From the NCBI GenBank assembly GCA_003223515.1, contig QHVI01000044.1:1-57611 (forward strand): a stretch of DNA of 57,611 nucleotides. Direction: 5' to 3'. Shown here in pieces: positions 35,013 to 43,210 of the stretch (position 1 is the first letter of the stretch; each line of letters starts with the position of its first letter). Below the pieces are notes generated by a model, which ran no database searches, was not told the origin of the DNA, and worked only from the letters and a program-made list of their open reading frames with translations. The translations under genes and the position numbers were made by a program. Origin of the DNA: Candidatus Angelobacter sp. Gp1-AA117. Its GTDB lineage: Bacteria > Acidobacteriota > Terriglobia > Terriglobales > Acidobacteriaceae.

Positions 35013-36668
35013 TTAGCGGTTGCTCTCGATGAACGTGACCTTGTTGATCTCTTTCAATGTGGTTATGCCTGTCCTGATCTTACCAAGCGCCGATTCGCGC
35101 AGGAAACGCATTCCTTCGTCATGGGCCGCCTTGCGGATCTCCGAGGAAGGCCGCTTTTCCAGAATCAATTCACGGATGCGGTCCGTCAGATCGAGCAACT
35201 CGTGGATGGCGGTACGCCCGTGATAGCCGGTGCCTGCACATTCGATGCAGCCTGGTCCTTCATAGAATGGAATGTTGCCCCATTCTTGCAGATCAAGTCC
35301 GCTGGCTTCGAGCATGTCATCACCGTAGTGCACGCGCGTCTTGCAGTGCGGGCAGATGATTCGGACAAGGCGCTGGGCGAGCACGCAGTTCAGAGCAGAG
35401 ACGAAGTTGTAGGGCTCTACACCCATGTTGATGAAGCGCCCCAGTACGTCGACCACGTTGTTGGCGTGCACGGTGGTAAAGACCAGGTGGCCGGTAAGCG
35501 CGGAGTTGATGGCGATCTGCGCGGTTTCCACGTCGCGGATTTCGCCCACCATGATCTTATCCGGGTCATGGCGCAGGATGGAGCGCAGACCACGGGCAAA
35601 AGTCAGGCCCTTCTTCTCGTTGACGGGAATCTGCGTGATGCCCTTGATCTGGTATTCGACCGGATCTTCAATGGTGATGATCTTGTCTTCTTCGGTCTTG
35701 ATCTCATTAAGCGCGGCGTACAGCGTGGTGGTCTTGCCGCTGCCCGTGGGGCCGGTCACCAGCACCATGCCGTAGGGCTCGGCGATGTAACGCCGGAACT
35801 TGCGCAGATCTTCCTCGTCGAAACCCACAACATCCAGCACCAGGTTGCGGAACTTTTCGCTCATCGACTCTTTATCGAGCACGCGCAGCACGGCGTTTTC
35901 GCCGTGAATGGTAGGCATGATGGAGACGCGGAAGTCGATGAGGCGTCCGTTGTATTTCACGCGGAAGCGGCCGTCCTGAGGTACGCGGCGCTCGGCGATA
36001 TCGAGTTCGCTCATCACCTTGATGCGGGTGATGATGGTGGAGTGGTGCTCCTTGGCAATGGCCTGCATGGCCTGCTGGAGCACGCCGTCAATACGGTACT
36101 TCACCAGCACTGAATCGCTTTCGCATTCGATGTGAATGTCACTGGCGCGCTTCTGCAGGGCGGTGAAGATGGTGGTGTCCACCAGCCGGATGATGGGGCT
36201 GGTATCGCTCTCAGAGGTGATGCGGTCGATGGAGAGGTTTTCGTCGGCGGTGGCCTCTTCTTCTCGCACCACGTCGAGAACGAAGCCCTCGCTGGCCTCT
36301 TCCAGCACGCGCTGTGACTGCTCGGTCTTCTTGAGAATGTCACTGATCTGGCTGAGCAGCGCCACCTTGGTCTTGATGCGCCGGTTGAGCAGCAGCCCGA
36401 TCTCGTCGATCAGCATGAGCTTGCTGGGATCGGCAATGGCAATCCACATCGTGCCTTCGCGCTCTTCCAGAGGCACGAAGTTGTAGCGGAACATCAGGTC
36501 TACGGGAACTGATTTGAACAGCTCGGCATCCAGATGATAATTGCGCAGATCGATAAATTCGCAGCGGTAACGCGCCGCAAGATCGCGGGCCCGCTCCTCG
36601 GTCATAGCGCCGTTGCCGTTGGCCAGCACGCCGTTTTCCGTGGTCGTATGTAACGTTCTTGGATTCAT
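35013..36668 (-). CDS. GspE/PilB-type assembly ATPase
   Basis: 551-residue secretion/pilus hexameric ATPase. The N-terminal N1E-like domain contains FVPLEEREGTMWIAIADPSKL. Walker A GPTGSGKTTT is at about residues 306-315, the Asp box region is ITIEDPVEYQIKG, Walker B is DPDKIMVGEIRD, and the His box is TGHLVFTTVHAN. The C-terminal zinc site has paired cysteines (CPHC and CIEC, about residues 443-484), seen in PilB and most GspE proteins. It powers polymerisation of the pilus or pseudopilus. Second gene of the operon after the gspF-like gene. Confidence 0.93.
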   Translation of the reverse strand: MNPRTLHTTTENGVLANGNGAMTEERARDLAARYRCEFIDLRNYHLDAELFKSVPVDLMFRYNFVPLEEREGTMWIAIADPSKLMLIDEIGLLLNRRIKTKVALLSQISDILKKTEQSQRVLEEASEGFVLDVVREEEATADENLSIDRITSESDTSPIIRLVDTTIFTALQKRASDIHIECESDSVLVKYRIDGVLQQAMQAIAKEHHSTIITRIKVMSELDIAERRVPQDGRFRVKYNGRLIDFRVSIMPTIHGENAVLRVLDKESMSEKFRNLVLDVVGFDEEDLRKFRRYIAEPYGMVLVTGPTGSGKTTTLYAALNEIKTEEDKIITIEDPVEYQIKGITQIPVNEKKGLTFARGLRSILRHDPDKIMVGEIRDVETAQIAINSALTGHLVFTTVHANNVVDVLGRFINMGVEPYNFVSALNCVLAQRLVRIICPHCKTRVHYGDDMLEASGLDLQEWGNIPFYEGPGCIECAGTGYHGRTAIHELLDLTDRIRELILEKRPSSEIRKAAHDEGMRFLRESALGKIRTGITTLKEINKVTFIESNR

Positions 36669-36677
36669 AAATACCCG

Positions 36678-37892
36678 TTAGTGAATCTGTGAGCCCAGCG
36701 AGAAGATCGGCAAATAGAGCGCGATCAGCACGAAGGCCACGATGGTTGCCATAAATATGAGTAATACCGGCTCAATCAGCGTCAGCGCAGTGGCCAGTGA
36801 GTTCTGTACATCCTCTTCGTAGAATTCAGCCACTGAATTCAACATGCTGGACAGTGCGCCGGTGGATTCACCCACCTCGATCATTTCCACTGCCAGTTCG
36901 GGAAAAAATTTGGTGTCTTCCAGGCTGCCGGAGAGCGAGCGTCCTTCACGCACCCACCGGCCGGCCTGCTCCACGCTGGCGGAAATCTTGCGGCTGTTGA
37001 TGGAACTGCTGGCGGTTTCCAGCGAGGGCACCAGCGGCATGCCGCCGCTCAACAGAGTAGAGAGCGTGCGGGAAAACATGCTGACCTGGTACTTCAGCCA
37101 CACTTCACCAAAGATCGGAACCTTGAAACGCAGGGTATCCAGAACCCGGGAGCCGCTTTCAGAACGCAGCCAGACGAGCCCTGCCACAAGGAGGCCGAGA
37201 AATACGGGCACAACAATGTAGAAATACTCATGGAGCGTGGATCCAAAAGCCAGCAACAGCTTGGTCATGCCGGGGAGTTCCGCATTGAACTGCGCGTACA
37301 TCTCCGCGAACTTTGGCACTACATATGTAATAAGGAATGAGAGCATTACCACCAGCGCTACGATCAGCAGGGCCGGATACCACAGGGACGAGAGAAGTTT
37401 CTTCCGGAACGATGATGTTATTCGTTGGTAAGAAACGTAACGGCTCAACACTTCTTCCATGTTTCCTGCGCGCTCCCCGGCGAGCAGGGTGGTGGTGTAA
37501 ATCTTCGTGATTGCCCCCTGGCCTTTTCCCTGGGCCGCAAAAGCTTCAGAAAGCAACTGCCCGCTTTTCACCCTCTCGCGAACATTTTCGAGCAATGTGC
37601 GGAAATAAGGATTGCGCTGGCGCTTACGCAGCAGATCCAGGCCGGTGAGGATGGGGAGTCCCGCCTTAATCAGGGTTACAAATTGCTGGTTGAAGACGAT
37701 GAACTCGTCAGCCCTGACCTTCTGCCTGGAACCAAAGGCCGCTCCGAGCATGCCCCGGTGATCTTTCACCGAATAGACCAGGAAGCCCTGCTGGACAAAG
37801 CGGTCCCGAACCTCTTTTTCAGAGAAGCCGCTCTCCACTTGCTGGAGCACGCGACCGCGCTCGTCGGCCATTTTTACAAGGAATTCAGCCAT
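36678..37892 (-). CDS. GspF/PilC-type inner-membrane platform protein
   Basis: 404 residues with two GspF domains (about 68-195 and 270-395). Three transmembrane helices are at about 168-192, 218-240 and 375-400 (SLWYPALLIVALVVMLSFLI; VFLGLLVAGLVWL; VLLIFMATIVAFVLIALYLPIF). The signature FVTLIKAGLPILTGLDLLRKR is present. First gene of the operon, transcribed leftward into the ATPase with a 9-base gap. It forms the membrane platform with PilMNOP. Confidence 0.92.
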   Translation of the reverse strand: MAEFLVKMADERGRVLQQVESGFSEKEVRDRFVQQGFLVYSVKDHRGMLGAAFGSRQKVRADEFIVFNQQFVTLIKAGLPILTGLDLLRKRQRNPYFRTLLENVRERVKSGQLLSEAFAAQGKGQGAITKIYTTTLLAGERAGNMEEVLSRYVSYQRITSSFRKKLLSSLWYPALLIVALVVMLSFLITYVVPKFAEMYAQFNAELPGMTKLLLAFGSTLHEYFYIVVPVFLGLLVAGLVWLRSESGSRVLDTLRFKVPIFGEVWLKYQVSMFSRTLSTLLSGGMPLVPSLETASSSINSRKISASVEQAGRWVREGRSLSGSLEDTKFFPELAVEMIEVGESTGALSSMLNSVAEFYEEDVQNSLATALTLIEPVLLIFMATIVAFVLIALYLPIFSLGSQIH

Positions 37893-38528
37893 GGGAAATT
37901 ATATGCGGGGGGAGAGCTACTCCTAGCTAAAGTCTACCATTTATTGGGGTTTCTGCTCCCAACTTAAATAGAACGCAGAGGGCCGGAAATATTGCATCTC
38001 TCGATACTTTTAGAGGACAATTTTTGCCTCAACGAAAGTCTTTATGGAGCGCAGCCGTACTCGGCCAATGTCACTTACTTTGCACATTCGAGCATGAATT
38101 TAAGAGAATTTTCGCATGGGCGGGCGGCGGCGGGGCAGATTCCTCCGCCCTACTCACGCGCTGAAGAAAACGCGCGTGAGCTTAACGGGCGTTCGGAATG
38201 ACATCTCTCATTGGGATGCAGCATGGTGCCCCTAAAGTAAGTGGCATTAGCCGCGCTCGGCTGCGGGGATAAATCTTTCCTGAGTCGAGAAGAATTTGGC
38301 GAACAATCGTACAGATGGGTGGCAGAAGGAGGACGCACCGAAGAACTCCGAGAATGCTTACGCTGACGGGGTTACGGCGGTTTACCCCTGTTTTTATGGT
38401 GGGATGACAGAAGTCTTTCATGCGATGGCCCCTGGATCACCAGGCTGCGTCGTTGCCTGCCATTCTTCCCGGCTGATAAACTCAATAGTTTGTTCTACCA
38501 TTCCTGAACTCTTCATACAGGTTCTCTT
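37893..38528. other. Gene-free interval between divergent genes, with repeats
   Basis: 636 bases without a supported gene. It holds a full copy of the MITE-like element (38066-38248) and the flanking module GGCTGCGGGGATAAATCTTT, which recurs near 56.7 kb. Promoters for the leftward pilus operon and the rightward thiolase gene must also lie here but are not obvious. Confidence 0.6.
38066..38248. mobile_element. MITE-like element, copy 1
   Basis: 183-base element with terminal inverted repeats AATGTCACTTACTTT and AAAGTAAGTGGCATT (one mismatch). It is flanked by 13-base direct repeats AGCCGTACTCGGC and AGCCGCGCTCGGC (two mismatches). A near-identical element of the same length lies at 56511-56693. 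There is an internal palindrome around CGCGCTGAAGAAAACGCGCG. No coding capacity. These are the features of a non-autonomous miniature transposon. Confidence 0.75.
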
Positions 38529-39734
38529 ATGAATTCACAGACTACCGATATTGCAATTGTCAGCGGTGCGCGCACGCCTATGGGTCGCTATTGCGGCAAG
38601 CTGCGCGATTTTACAGCTTTAGACTTGGCGGCCGTCGCCAGCCAGGAGGCTATCCGCCGCTCAGGCGTCAATCCTAAAGAATTTGAACATGCGGTCTTTG
38701 GCAATGCCCAGCAGACCTCCGGTGACGCGCTCTATGGCGCTCGCCATGTGGCGTTGAAGGCCGGATTGCCGCAAGAGGCGCCTGCGTTGACAGTGAATCG
38801 TCTTTGCGGCTCAGGCATGCAGTCGATCGTGACTGCCGCACAACTCATTCAGCTTGGTGAAGCCACTACGGTGCTGGCCGGAGGCATGGAGTCCATGTCG
38901 CAGGCGCCGCACGTGATTCGCGGCGCGCGCTGGGGCTTCGGCCTGGGCGAAGGCAAGATGGAAGATTCGCTCATGGTAGCGCTGCTCGACACCTACTGCG
39001 GCCTCTACATGGCCAATACTGCGGAGCTCTATGCCGAACAGCAGGGCATTACCCGCGAGAAGATGGACGAGTTCTCGCTGCAGTCGCAGCAGAAGGCCGG
39101 CGCGGCACAACAGGCCTGCCGTCTTGCCGAGGAGATCACTCCGGTGCCGCTCAGGAACAAACGCGGTGAAGCAACGGGCGAGATGTTCGAGAAAGACGAC
39201 CATCTTCGTCCGGAGACGACGATGGAAGCATTGGCCAAGCTGAAACCGGCATTCGGCAAAAACGGGACGGTGACTGCCGGAAATGCCAGCGGCATTGTCG
39301 ATGGCGGCGCAGCCGTGGTGCTCATGCCGCTGGAGCAGGCAGAGAAGCGCGGCGCCAAACCCATGGGACGAATCGCAAGCTGGGGGATCGCTGGAGTCGA
39401 TCCGAAGATCATGGGCAGCGGCCCGGTTCCGGCATCACGGCTGGCGTTGAAGAAAGCCGGGTTGAAGCTCGAAGATATTGATCTGATCGAGGTTAACGAG
39501 GCTTTTGCCGGGCAGTATCTCGCCGTAGAAAAAGAACTGGGGCTGGACCGCAGCAAGGTCAACGTAAATGGCGGCGCGATTGCACTCGGGCATCCGCTGG
39601 GAGCAACGGGCACGCGCCTGGTGATCACGCTGCTTTATGAATTGCGTCGCCGCAAAGGGAAGTACGGCTTGGCTACGGCCTGCATCGGTGGCGGACAGGG
39701 CATCGCGATGATCGTGGAGAACCTGCAGCGATAA
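38529..39734 (+). CDS. Acetyl-CoA acetyltransferase (thiolase)
   Basis: 401-residue thiolase that condenses two acetyl-CoA to acetoacetyl-CoA or cleaves 3-ketoacyl-CoA. It has the nucleophile Cys in NRLCGSGMQS, the NEAFAGQ motif, the active-site His in GGAIALGHPLGATG, and the second catalytic Cys in ATACIGGGQG. Soluble, normal length. Followed by 3-hydroxyacyl-CoA dehydrogenase and crotonase genes separated by repeat blocks, so the three act in one C4 acyl-CoA path (butyrate/PHB-type metabolism or beta-oxidation). Confidence 0.92.
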   Translation: MNSQTTDIAIVSGARTPMGRYCGKLRDFTALDLAAVASQEAIRRSGVNPKEFEHAVFGNAQQTSGDALYGARHVALKAGLPQEAPALTVNRLCGSGMQSIVTAAQLIQLGEATTVLAGGMESMSQAPHVIRGARWGFGLGEGKMEDSLMVALLDTYCGLYMANTAELYAEQQGITREKMDEFSLQSQQKAGAAQQACRLAEEITPVPLRNKRGEATGEMFEKDDHLRPETTMEALAKLKPAFGKNGTVTAGNASGIVDGGAAVVLMPLEQAEKRGAKPMGRIASWGIAGVDPKIMGSGPVPASRLALKKAGLKLEDIDLIEVNEAFAGQYLAVEKELGLDRSKVNVNGGAIALGHPLGATGTRLVITLLYELRRRKGKYGLATACIGGGQGIAMIVENLQR

Positions 39735-39740
39735 AAGATC

Positions 39741-40035
39741 TACCACAGCGTAGTGGAGCCACAACCAAAACCTTTTAACCGCAGAGGACGCAAAGGACGC
39801 AGAGGAAGCAAATATAAGCTTATGTGTATTGAATTTGATCGTGTTTTGTTCCTCAAGGCTCTTGTGAATGCCGCCAAAGCTGAACCCGTACAGGGCTGCA
39901 AAAGCAGCATGAAATCTTTGCAGAAAAACAAGAATATTGGATATAGCAATGCAGAGAACGCAAAGCACGCAGAGAGAATGAGTAAATTCTTCTCCTCTGC
40001 GCTCTCTGCGCTCTCTGCGTCCTCTGCGGTTAAAG
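39741..40035. repeat. Dispersed repeat, copy A1, with inverted GCAGAG arms
   Basis: Opens with CCACAGCG and GGAGCCACAACCAAAACC, then AACCGCAGAGGACGCAAAGG. It ends with the inverted arm CTCTGCGTCCTCTGCGGTTAA near 40010-40031. The middle (AAAGCAGCATGAAATCTT, GGATATAGCAATGCAGAG) matches copy A2 at 41.1 kb. It fills the thiolase-dehydrogenase gap; short ORFs inside are spurious. Confidence 0.75.
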
Positions 40036-40073
40036 GTTTGCTAATTGCTGATTGCTGATCTACAGGAAGGGAT

Positions 40074-40952
40074 ATGACGATCAAGAAAGTCGGTGTTCTG
40101 GGTTGTGGTTTGATGGGTTCCGGCATCGCGCAGGTCAGCGCCACCGCCGGTTATGACGTTACCGTGCTTGAACAGGAGCAGCCTTTTCTCGATAAAGGCT
40201 TTGCTGGAATCGAGAAGTCGCTGGCCAAGTTTGCCGAAAAAGGCAACCTGAAGGAGCCGGTGGAGACAGTCCGTGGTCGGCTCAAGGGAACGACCAGCGC
40301 TCAGGCGCTTGCAGACTGTGACATTGTCATCGAAGCCATCATCGAGAACATTGAAGAGAAGAAGAAAACATTTTCGGCGCTGGATGCGATCGTAAAAAAA
40401 GACGCCATCTTTGCCAGCAATACTTCCTCGATTTCCATCACCGAAGTAGCTGCGGCCACCAAACGCCCTGACCGCTTTGTTGGCCTGCATTTCTTTAATC
40501 CTGTGCCGCTGATGAAATTAGTAGAGGTGGTACGCACCATTGCCACCAGCGACCAGGCGTTTGAAACGGCATACGAATTCGGCAAGAGCCTGGGAAAAGT
40601 CCCGGTACGCACCAGCGACAAGACCGGGTTCATCGTGAACCGTTTGCTGGTTCCTTATTTGCTGGACGCGATACGGGCTTATGAAGAAGGGGTAGGCTCG
40701 ATTCCTGACATAGATAATGCCATGAAGCTGGGCTGTGGCTATCCTATGGGGCCATTCACGTTGCTCGATTTTGTAGGGCTGGACACCACGTACTACATCA
40801 CCCATGTGATGTTCGATGAATTCAAGGAACGCCGCTTCGCCTCACCACCACTGTTGAAGCGCATGGTGATGGCGGGCTGGTATGGGCGTAAGACCGGCAA
40901 GGGCTTCTACGATTACACGGATCCGAATAATCCGGTTCCGAACAAGTTTTAA
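40074..40952 (+). CDS. 3-hydroxybutyryl-CoA dehydrogenase
   Basis: 292-residue NAD(P)-dependent 3-hydroxyacyl-CoA dehydrogenase that interconverts acetoacetyl-CoA and 3-hydroxybutyryl-CoA. The Rossmann motif GVLGCGLMGSGIAQ is at residues about 7-20. The catalytic His lies in GLHFFNPVPLMKLVEVV, then the helical domain with GFIVNRLLVPYL and GCGYPMGPFTLLDFVGLD. AGGAAGG precedes the ATG. Length fits the stand-alone Hbd/PaaH-type enzyme rather than the FadB fusion. Confidence 0.92.
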   Translation: MTIKKVGVLGCGLMGSGIAQVSATAGYDVTVLEQEQPFLDKGFAGIEKSLAKFAEKGNLKEPVETVRGRLKGTTSAQALADCDIVIEAIIENIEEKKKTFSALDAIVKKDAIFASNTSSISITEVAAATKRPDRFVGLHFFNPVPLMKLVEVVRTIATSDQAFETAYEFGKSLGKVPVRTSDKTGFIVNRLLVPYLLDAIRAYEEGVGSIPDIDNAMKLGCGYPMGPFTLLDFVGLDTTYYITHVMFDEFKERRFASPPLLKRMVMAGWYGRKTGKGFYDYTDPNNPVPNKF

Positions 40953-40957
40953 TTGGA

Positions 40958-41170
40958 CCGCAGCGTGGCGAGCCACAACCAAAACCTTTTACCGCAGAGG
41001 ACGCAAAGGACGCAGAGGTAACAAAAGTAGTTTATGTGTATCTGATCTGGCACTGTTTCAGTTCCTTAAGACTTTTTCGGTCGCCAAAGCTGGATTGGAA
41101 GGGGGGTAAAAGCAGCATGAAATCTTCCGCAGGGAAAATAAGAATTTGGATATAGCAATGCAGAGGGCAC
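40958..41170. repeat. Dispersed repeat, copy A2
   Basis: CAGCGTGGCGAGCCACAACC, then ACCGCAGAGGACGCAAAGG and GTAACAAAAGTAG, ending AGCAATGCAGAGGGCACC. Same family as copies at 39.7, 42.4 and 56.4 kb. The last bases form the ribosome-site region of the next gene. Confidence 0.75.
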
Positions 41171-41185
41171 CGGAGGAGCTGATCC

Positions 41186-41611
41186 ATGAAACGCCCGGTG
41201 ATCGCCACCGTGGTGGCAGTGATTCAAACGGTGGTGGCAGTTGTAAGCGTGCTGGGCGTGGTTTTTCTGGCCTACCAGAACTATTTTCTCCCGCCGGGTA
41301 ACACGCCGGAAGAGACGCAGGCGATACACATGGGACTCCGGATCGCGATCTGGAGCGCCGCAATCTGTGCTGTAATCACATTGCTGGTTTGCTGGGCACT
41401 GTGGAAGAGATGGCGATGGGGCTGGTGGCTGGGAGCGGTCTTTTACGTTCTCGTGCTCGCTTCCATGCTTTACGGCTCAGTGGCAGACCGGGAGATGATG
41501 GATACAGATGACATCACTATCGCAGCCGTCTTTCTGCTGTTAGCGATGTTGCTATTTCTTCCGCCGGTGCGGCGGTTTTATTTGTCTCGCACGAAACCAG
41601 TGGCGGATTAA
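41186..41611 (+). CDS. Small four-helix membrane protein
   Basis: 141 residues with four predicted membrane helices (about 6-30, 52-74, 80-100 and 112-130): VIATVVAVIQTVVAVVSVLGVVF, IWSAAICAVITLLVCWALW, WWLGAVFYVLVLASML, IAAVFLLLAMLLFLPP. No family recognised. GGAGGAG lies upstream of the ATG. It is sandwiched between the dehydrogenase and crotonase genes. Confidence 0.75.
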   Translation: MKRPVIATVVAVIQTVVAVVSVLGVVFLAYQNYFLPPGNTPEETQAIHMGLRIAIWSAAICAVITLLVCWALWKRWRWGWWLGAVFYVLVLASMLYGSVADREMMDTDDITIAAVFLLLAMLLFLPPVRRFYLSRTKPVAD

Positions 41612-41661
41612 GGTCATGGGCCGCACCGGATTTCTAGCTGCGCTCGAAATTGAAAACAAAT

Positions 41662-42438
41662 ATGGAAAACGTCAGACTCGAGAAGAAAAACAAAATTGCT
41701 TACGTCACCATCGACCGGCCAAAGGTGCTGAATGCGCTCAATATGGCCACCATGCAGGAGTTGCACCAGGTCTTTGCAGAGCTGAAGGACGACAAGGAAA
41801 TTCGCGTGGTCATCCTCACAGGTGGCGGTGAAAAGGCCTTCGTGGCGGGCGCAGACATCAACGAACTGGCAAAGAACGATGCAGTGCAGGCCAAGGCGTA
41901 TACACACCGTGGCCAGGCGGTGCTTGACCTAATTGAGAACCTGGGCAAGCCGGTGATTGCCTGCGTCAATGGCTTTGCCCTGGGCGGCGGATGCGAAATC
42001 GCCATGGCCTGCACCATGCGCCTGGCCAGCGAAAATGCAAAATTCGGGCAGCCCGAGGTGAAGCTGGGCATCATCCCTGGTTATGGCGGCACGCAGAGAC
42101 TGCCCCGCCTGGTGGGAACGGGACTGGCCATGCAGATGGTGCTGACCGGAGAGATGATCTCTGCGCAGGAGGCGCACCGCATAGGTCTGGTGAATGAAGT
42201 TGTTCCTGCCGGCCGGCTGATCCCCCGCGCCGAAGAAATCGCCGGGAAGATTATCGGCATGGCGCCGCTAGCCATCCAGTACTGCATGGAAGCGGTAAAT
42301 CAGGGCATGAACATGACGCTGCAGGAAGGACTGTTTCTGGAAGCCACGCTGTTTGGGGTTTGCTGCGCAACCGAGGACAAGAAAGAAGGCACGACTGCTT
42401 TCCTGGAAAAACGCGCTGCAAATTTTCAAGGCAAGTAA
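41662..42438 (+). CDS. Enoyl-CoA hydratase (crotonase family)
   Basis: 258 residues from the ATG at 41662; an in-frame TTG at 41650 is less likely. The crotonase fold has the oxyanion-hole stretch FVAGADINEL and both acid-base glutamates, in FALGGGCEIAM and GQPEVKLGIIPGYGGTQRLPRLVG. It hydrates crotonyl-CoA to 3-hydroxybutyryl-CoA, completing the step next to the dehydrogenase above. Weak ribosome site. Confidence 0.92.
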   Translation: MENVRLEKKNKIAYVTIDRPKVLNALNMATMQELHQVFAELKDDKEIRVVILTGGGEKAFVAGADINELAKNDAVQAKAYTHRGQAVLDLIENLGKPVIACVNGFALGGGCEIAMACTMRLASENAKFGQPEVKLGIIPGYGGTQRLPRLVGTGLAMQMVLTGEMISAQEAHRIGLVNEVVPAGRLIPRAEEIAGKIIGMAPLAIQYCMEAVNQGMNMTLQEGLFLEATLFGVCCATEDKKEGTTAFLEKRAANFQGK

Positions 42439-42847
42439 GGAGCTAACCACAGCGTGGCGAGCCACAACCAAAACCTTTTACCGCAAAGGACGCAAAGGTA
42501 ACAAAAGTAGTTGATGTGTATTGAATTTGGCGGTGTGTTGCTTCCTGGGGACCGCACCCATCCTTCGCTGCGCGGAAGAATTCGTCGCAAACAGAGAAGA
42601 ATTCGAACGTTGGTAATACAGAGAACACCGAGACACGGAGGAGCACGGAGACGCATAATCTTTTATGGAGCGCAGCCGCTCCTGGCCTGTGACTTCAGTC
42701 TAAGTCCTTTAGAATCAGCAGCGGCTTTTTCTGAAGTCACAGATTGTTTCAATCCGATTCCATCGGTGGCGCGGCTCGGATGCGGGGAAGAATCTTCAGG
42801 GAATTGAAAGATACAGTGGATGCAGAAGAGAGAAGGGGACTCCAACC
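42439..42847. repeat. Gene-free interval: dispersed repeat copy A3
   Basis: Starts CCACAGCGTGGCGAGCCACA and ACCGCAAAGGACGCAAAGG. It then carries GACCGCACCCATCCTTCGC (42550-42568), which matches the MITE target of copy A4 without an insertion. Further on are ACACCGAGACACGGAGG, TTATGGAGCGCAGCCG, the hairpin described next, and GCTCGGATGCGGGGAAGAATC. No gene supported. Confidence 0.7.
42687..42742. repeat. Inverted repeat, 12-bp arms
   Basis: CTGTGACTTCAG and CTGAAGTCACAG are perfect arms with a 32-base loop. They are inserted after GGAGCGCAGCCG, the same module that flanks the MITE at 38.05 kb. It may be a smaller inserted element or an RNA hairpin. No T tract, so not a classical terminator. 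Confidence 0.6.
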
Positions 42848-43210
42848 ATGGCTGATGGGCTGATCACATTGTGCCGCTACCGTGATCTTCCAGAGGCACT
42901 GCTGGCCAAAGGCAAGCTGGAGGCTGCTGGAATTGAATGCTTTCTCGCAGACGATAACATGATTCGTCTCGACTGGTTCAACTCTAACGCGATAGGTGGC
43001 ATGCGTCTGCAGGTGCCGGAGAAAGATGCCGAGGCTGCCATAGAGATTCTTGAGTCAGGAATTCCAGCGGTCCTGATTGATGAGTCGACAGGCGAACAAT
43101 ACCGCCAGCCGGAATGCCCACAATGCCATTCTCGCGATGTATCTGAGTTCCCTGATCTTTTCCGTTGCAGCGCATGCAACCATAAGTGGAATGAGGATTT
43201 GTCGAAGTGA
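42848..43210 (+). CDS. DUF2007-like protein with C-terminal zinc ribbon
   Basis: 120 residues. The N-terminal 75 residues (LCRYRDLPEALLAKGKLEAAGIECFL, then LQVPEKDAEAAIEIL) match the DUF2007 signal-transducing-like fold. The C-terminus has CPQC (Cys90, Cys93) and CSAC (Cys107, Cys110), a zinc ribbon. Function unknown. Its stop overlaps the GTG start of the ribH fusion (GTGA), so they are co-translated. Confidence 0.8.
   Translation: MADGLITLCRYRDLPEALLAKGKLEAAGIECFLADDNMIRLDWFNSNAIGGMRLQVPEKDAEAAIEILESGIPAVLIDESTGEQYRQPECPQCHSRDVSEFPDLFRCSACNHKWNEDLSK

Noticed and set aside
38066-38248. Attachment site or integron attC
   Set aside because: Identical-length copies with perfect ends and locus-specific 13-bp flanks fit a transposed element; no integrase is nearby.
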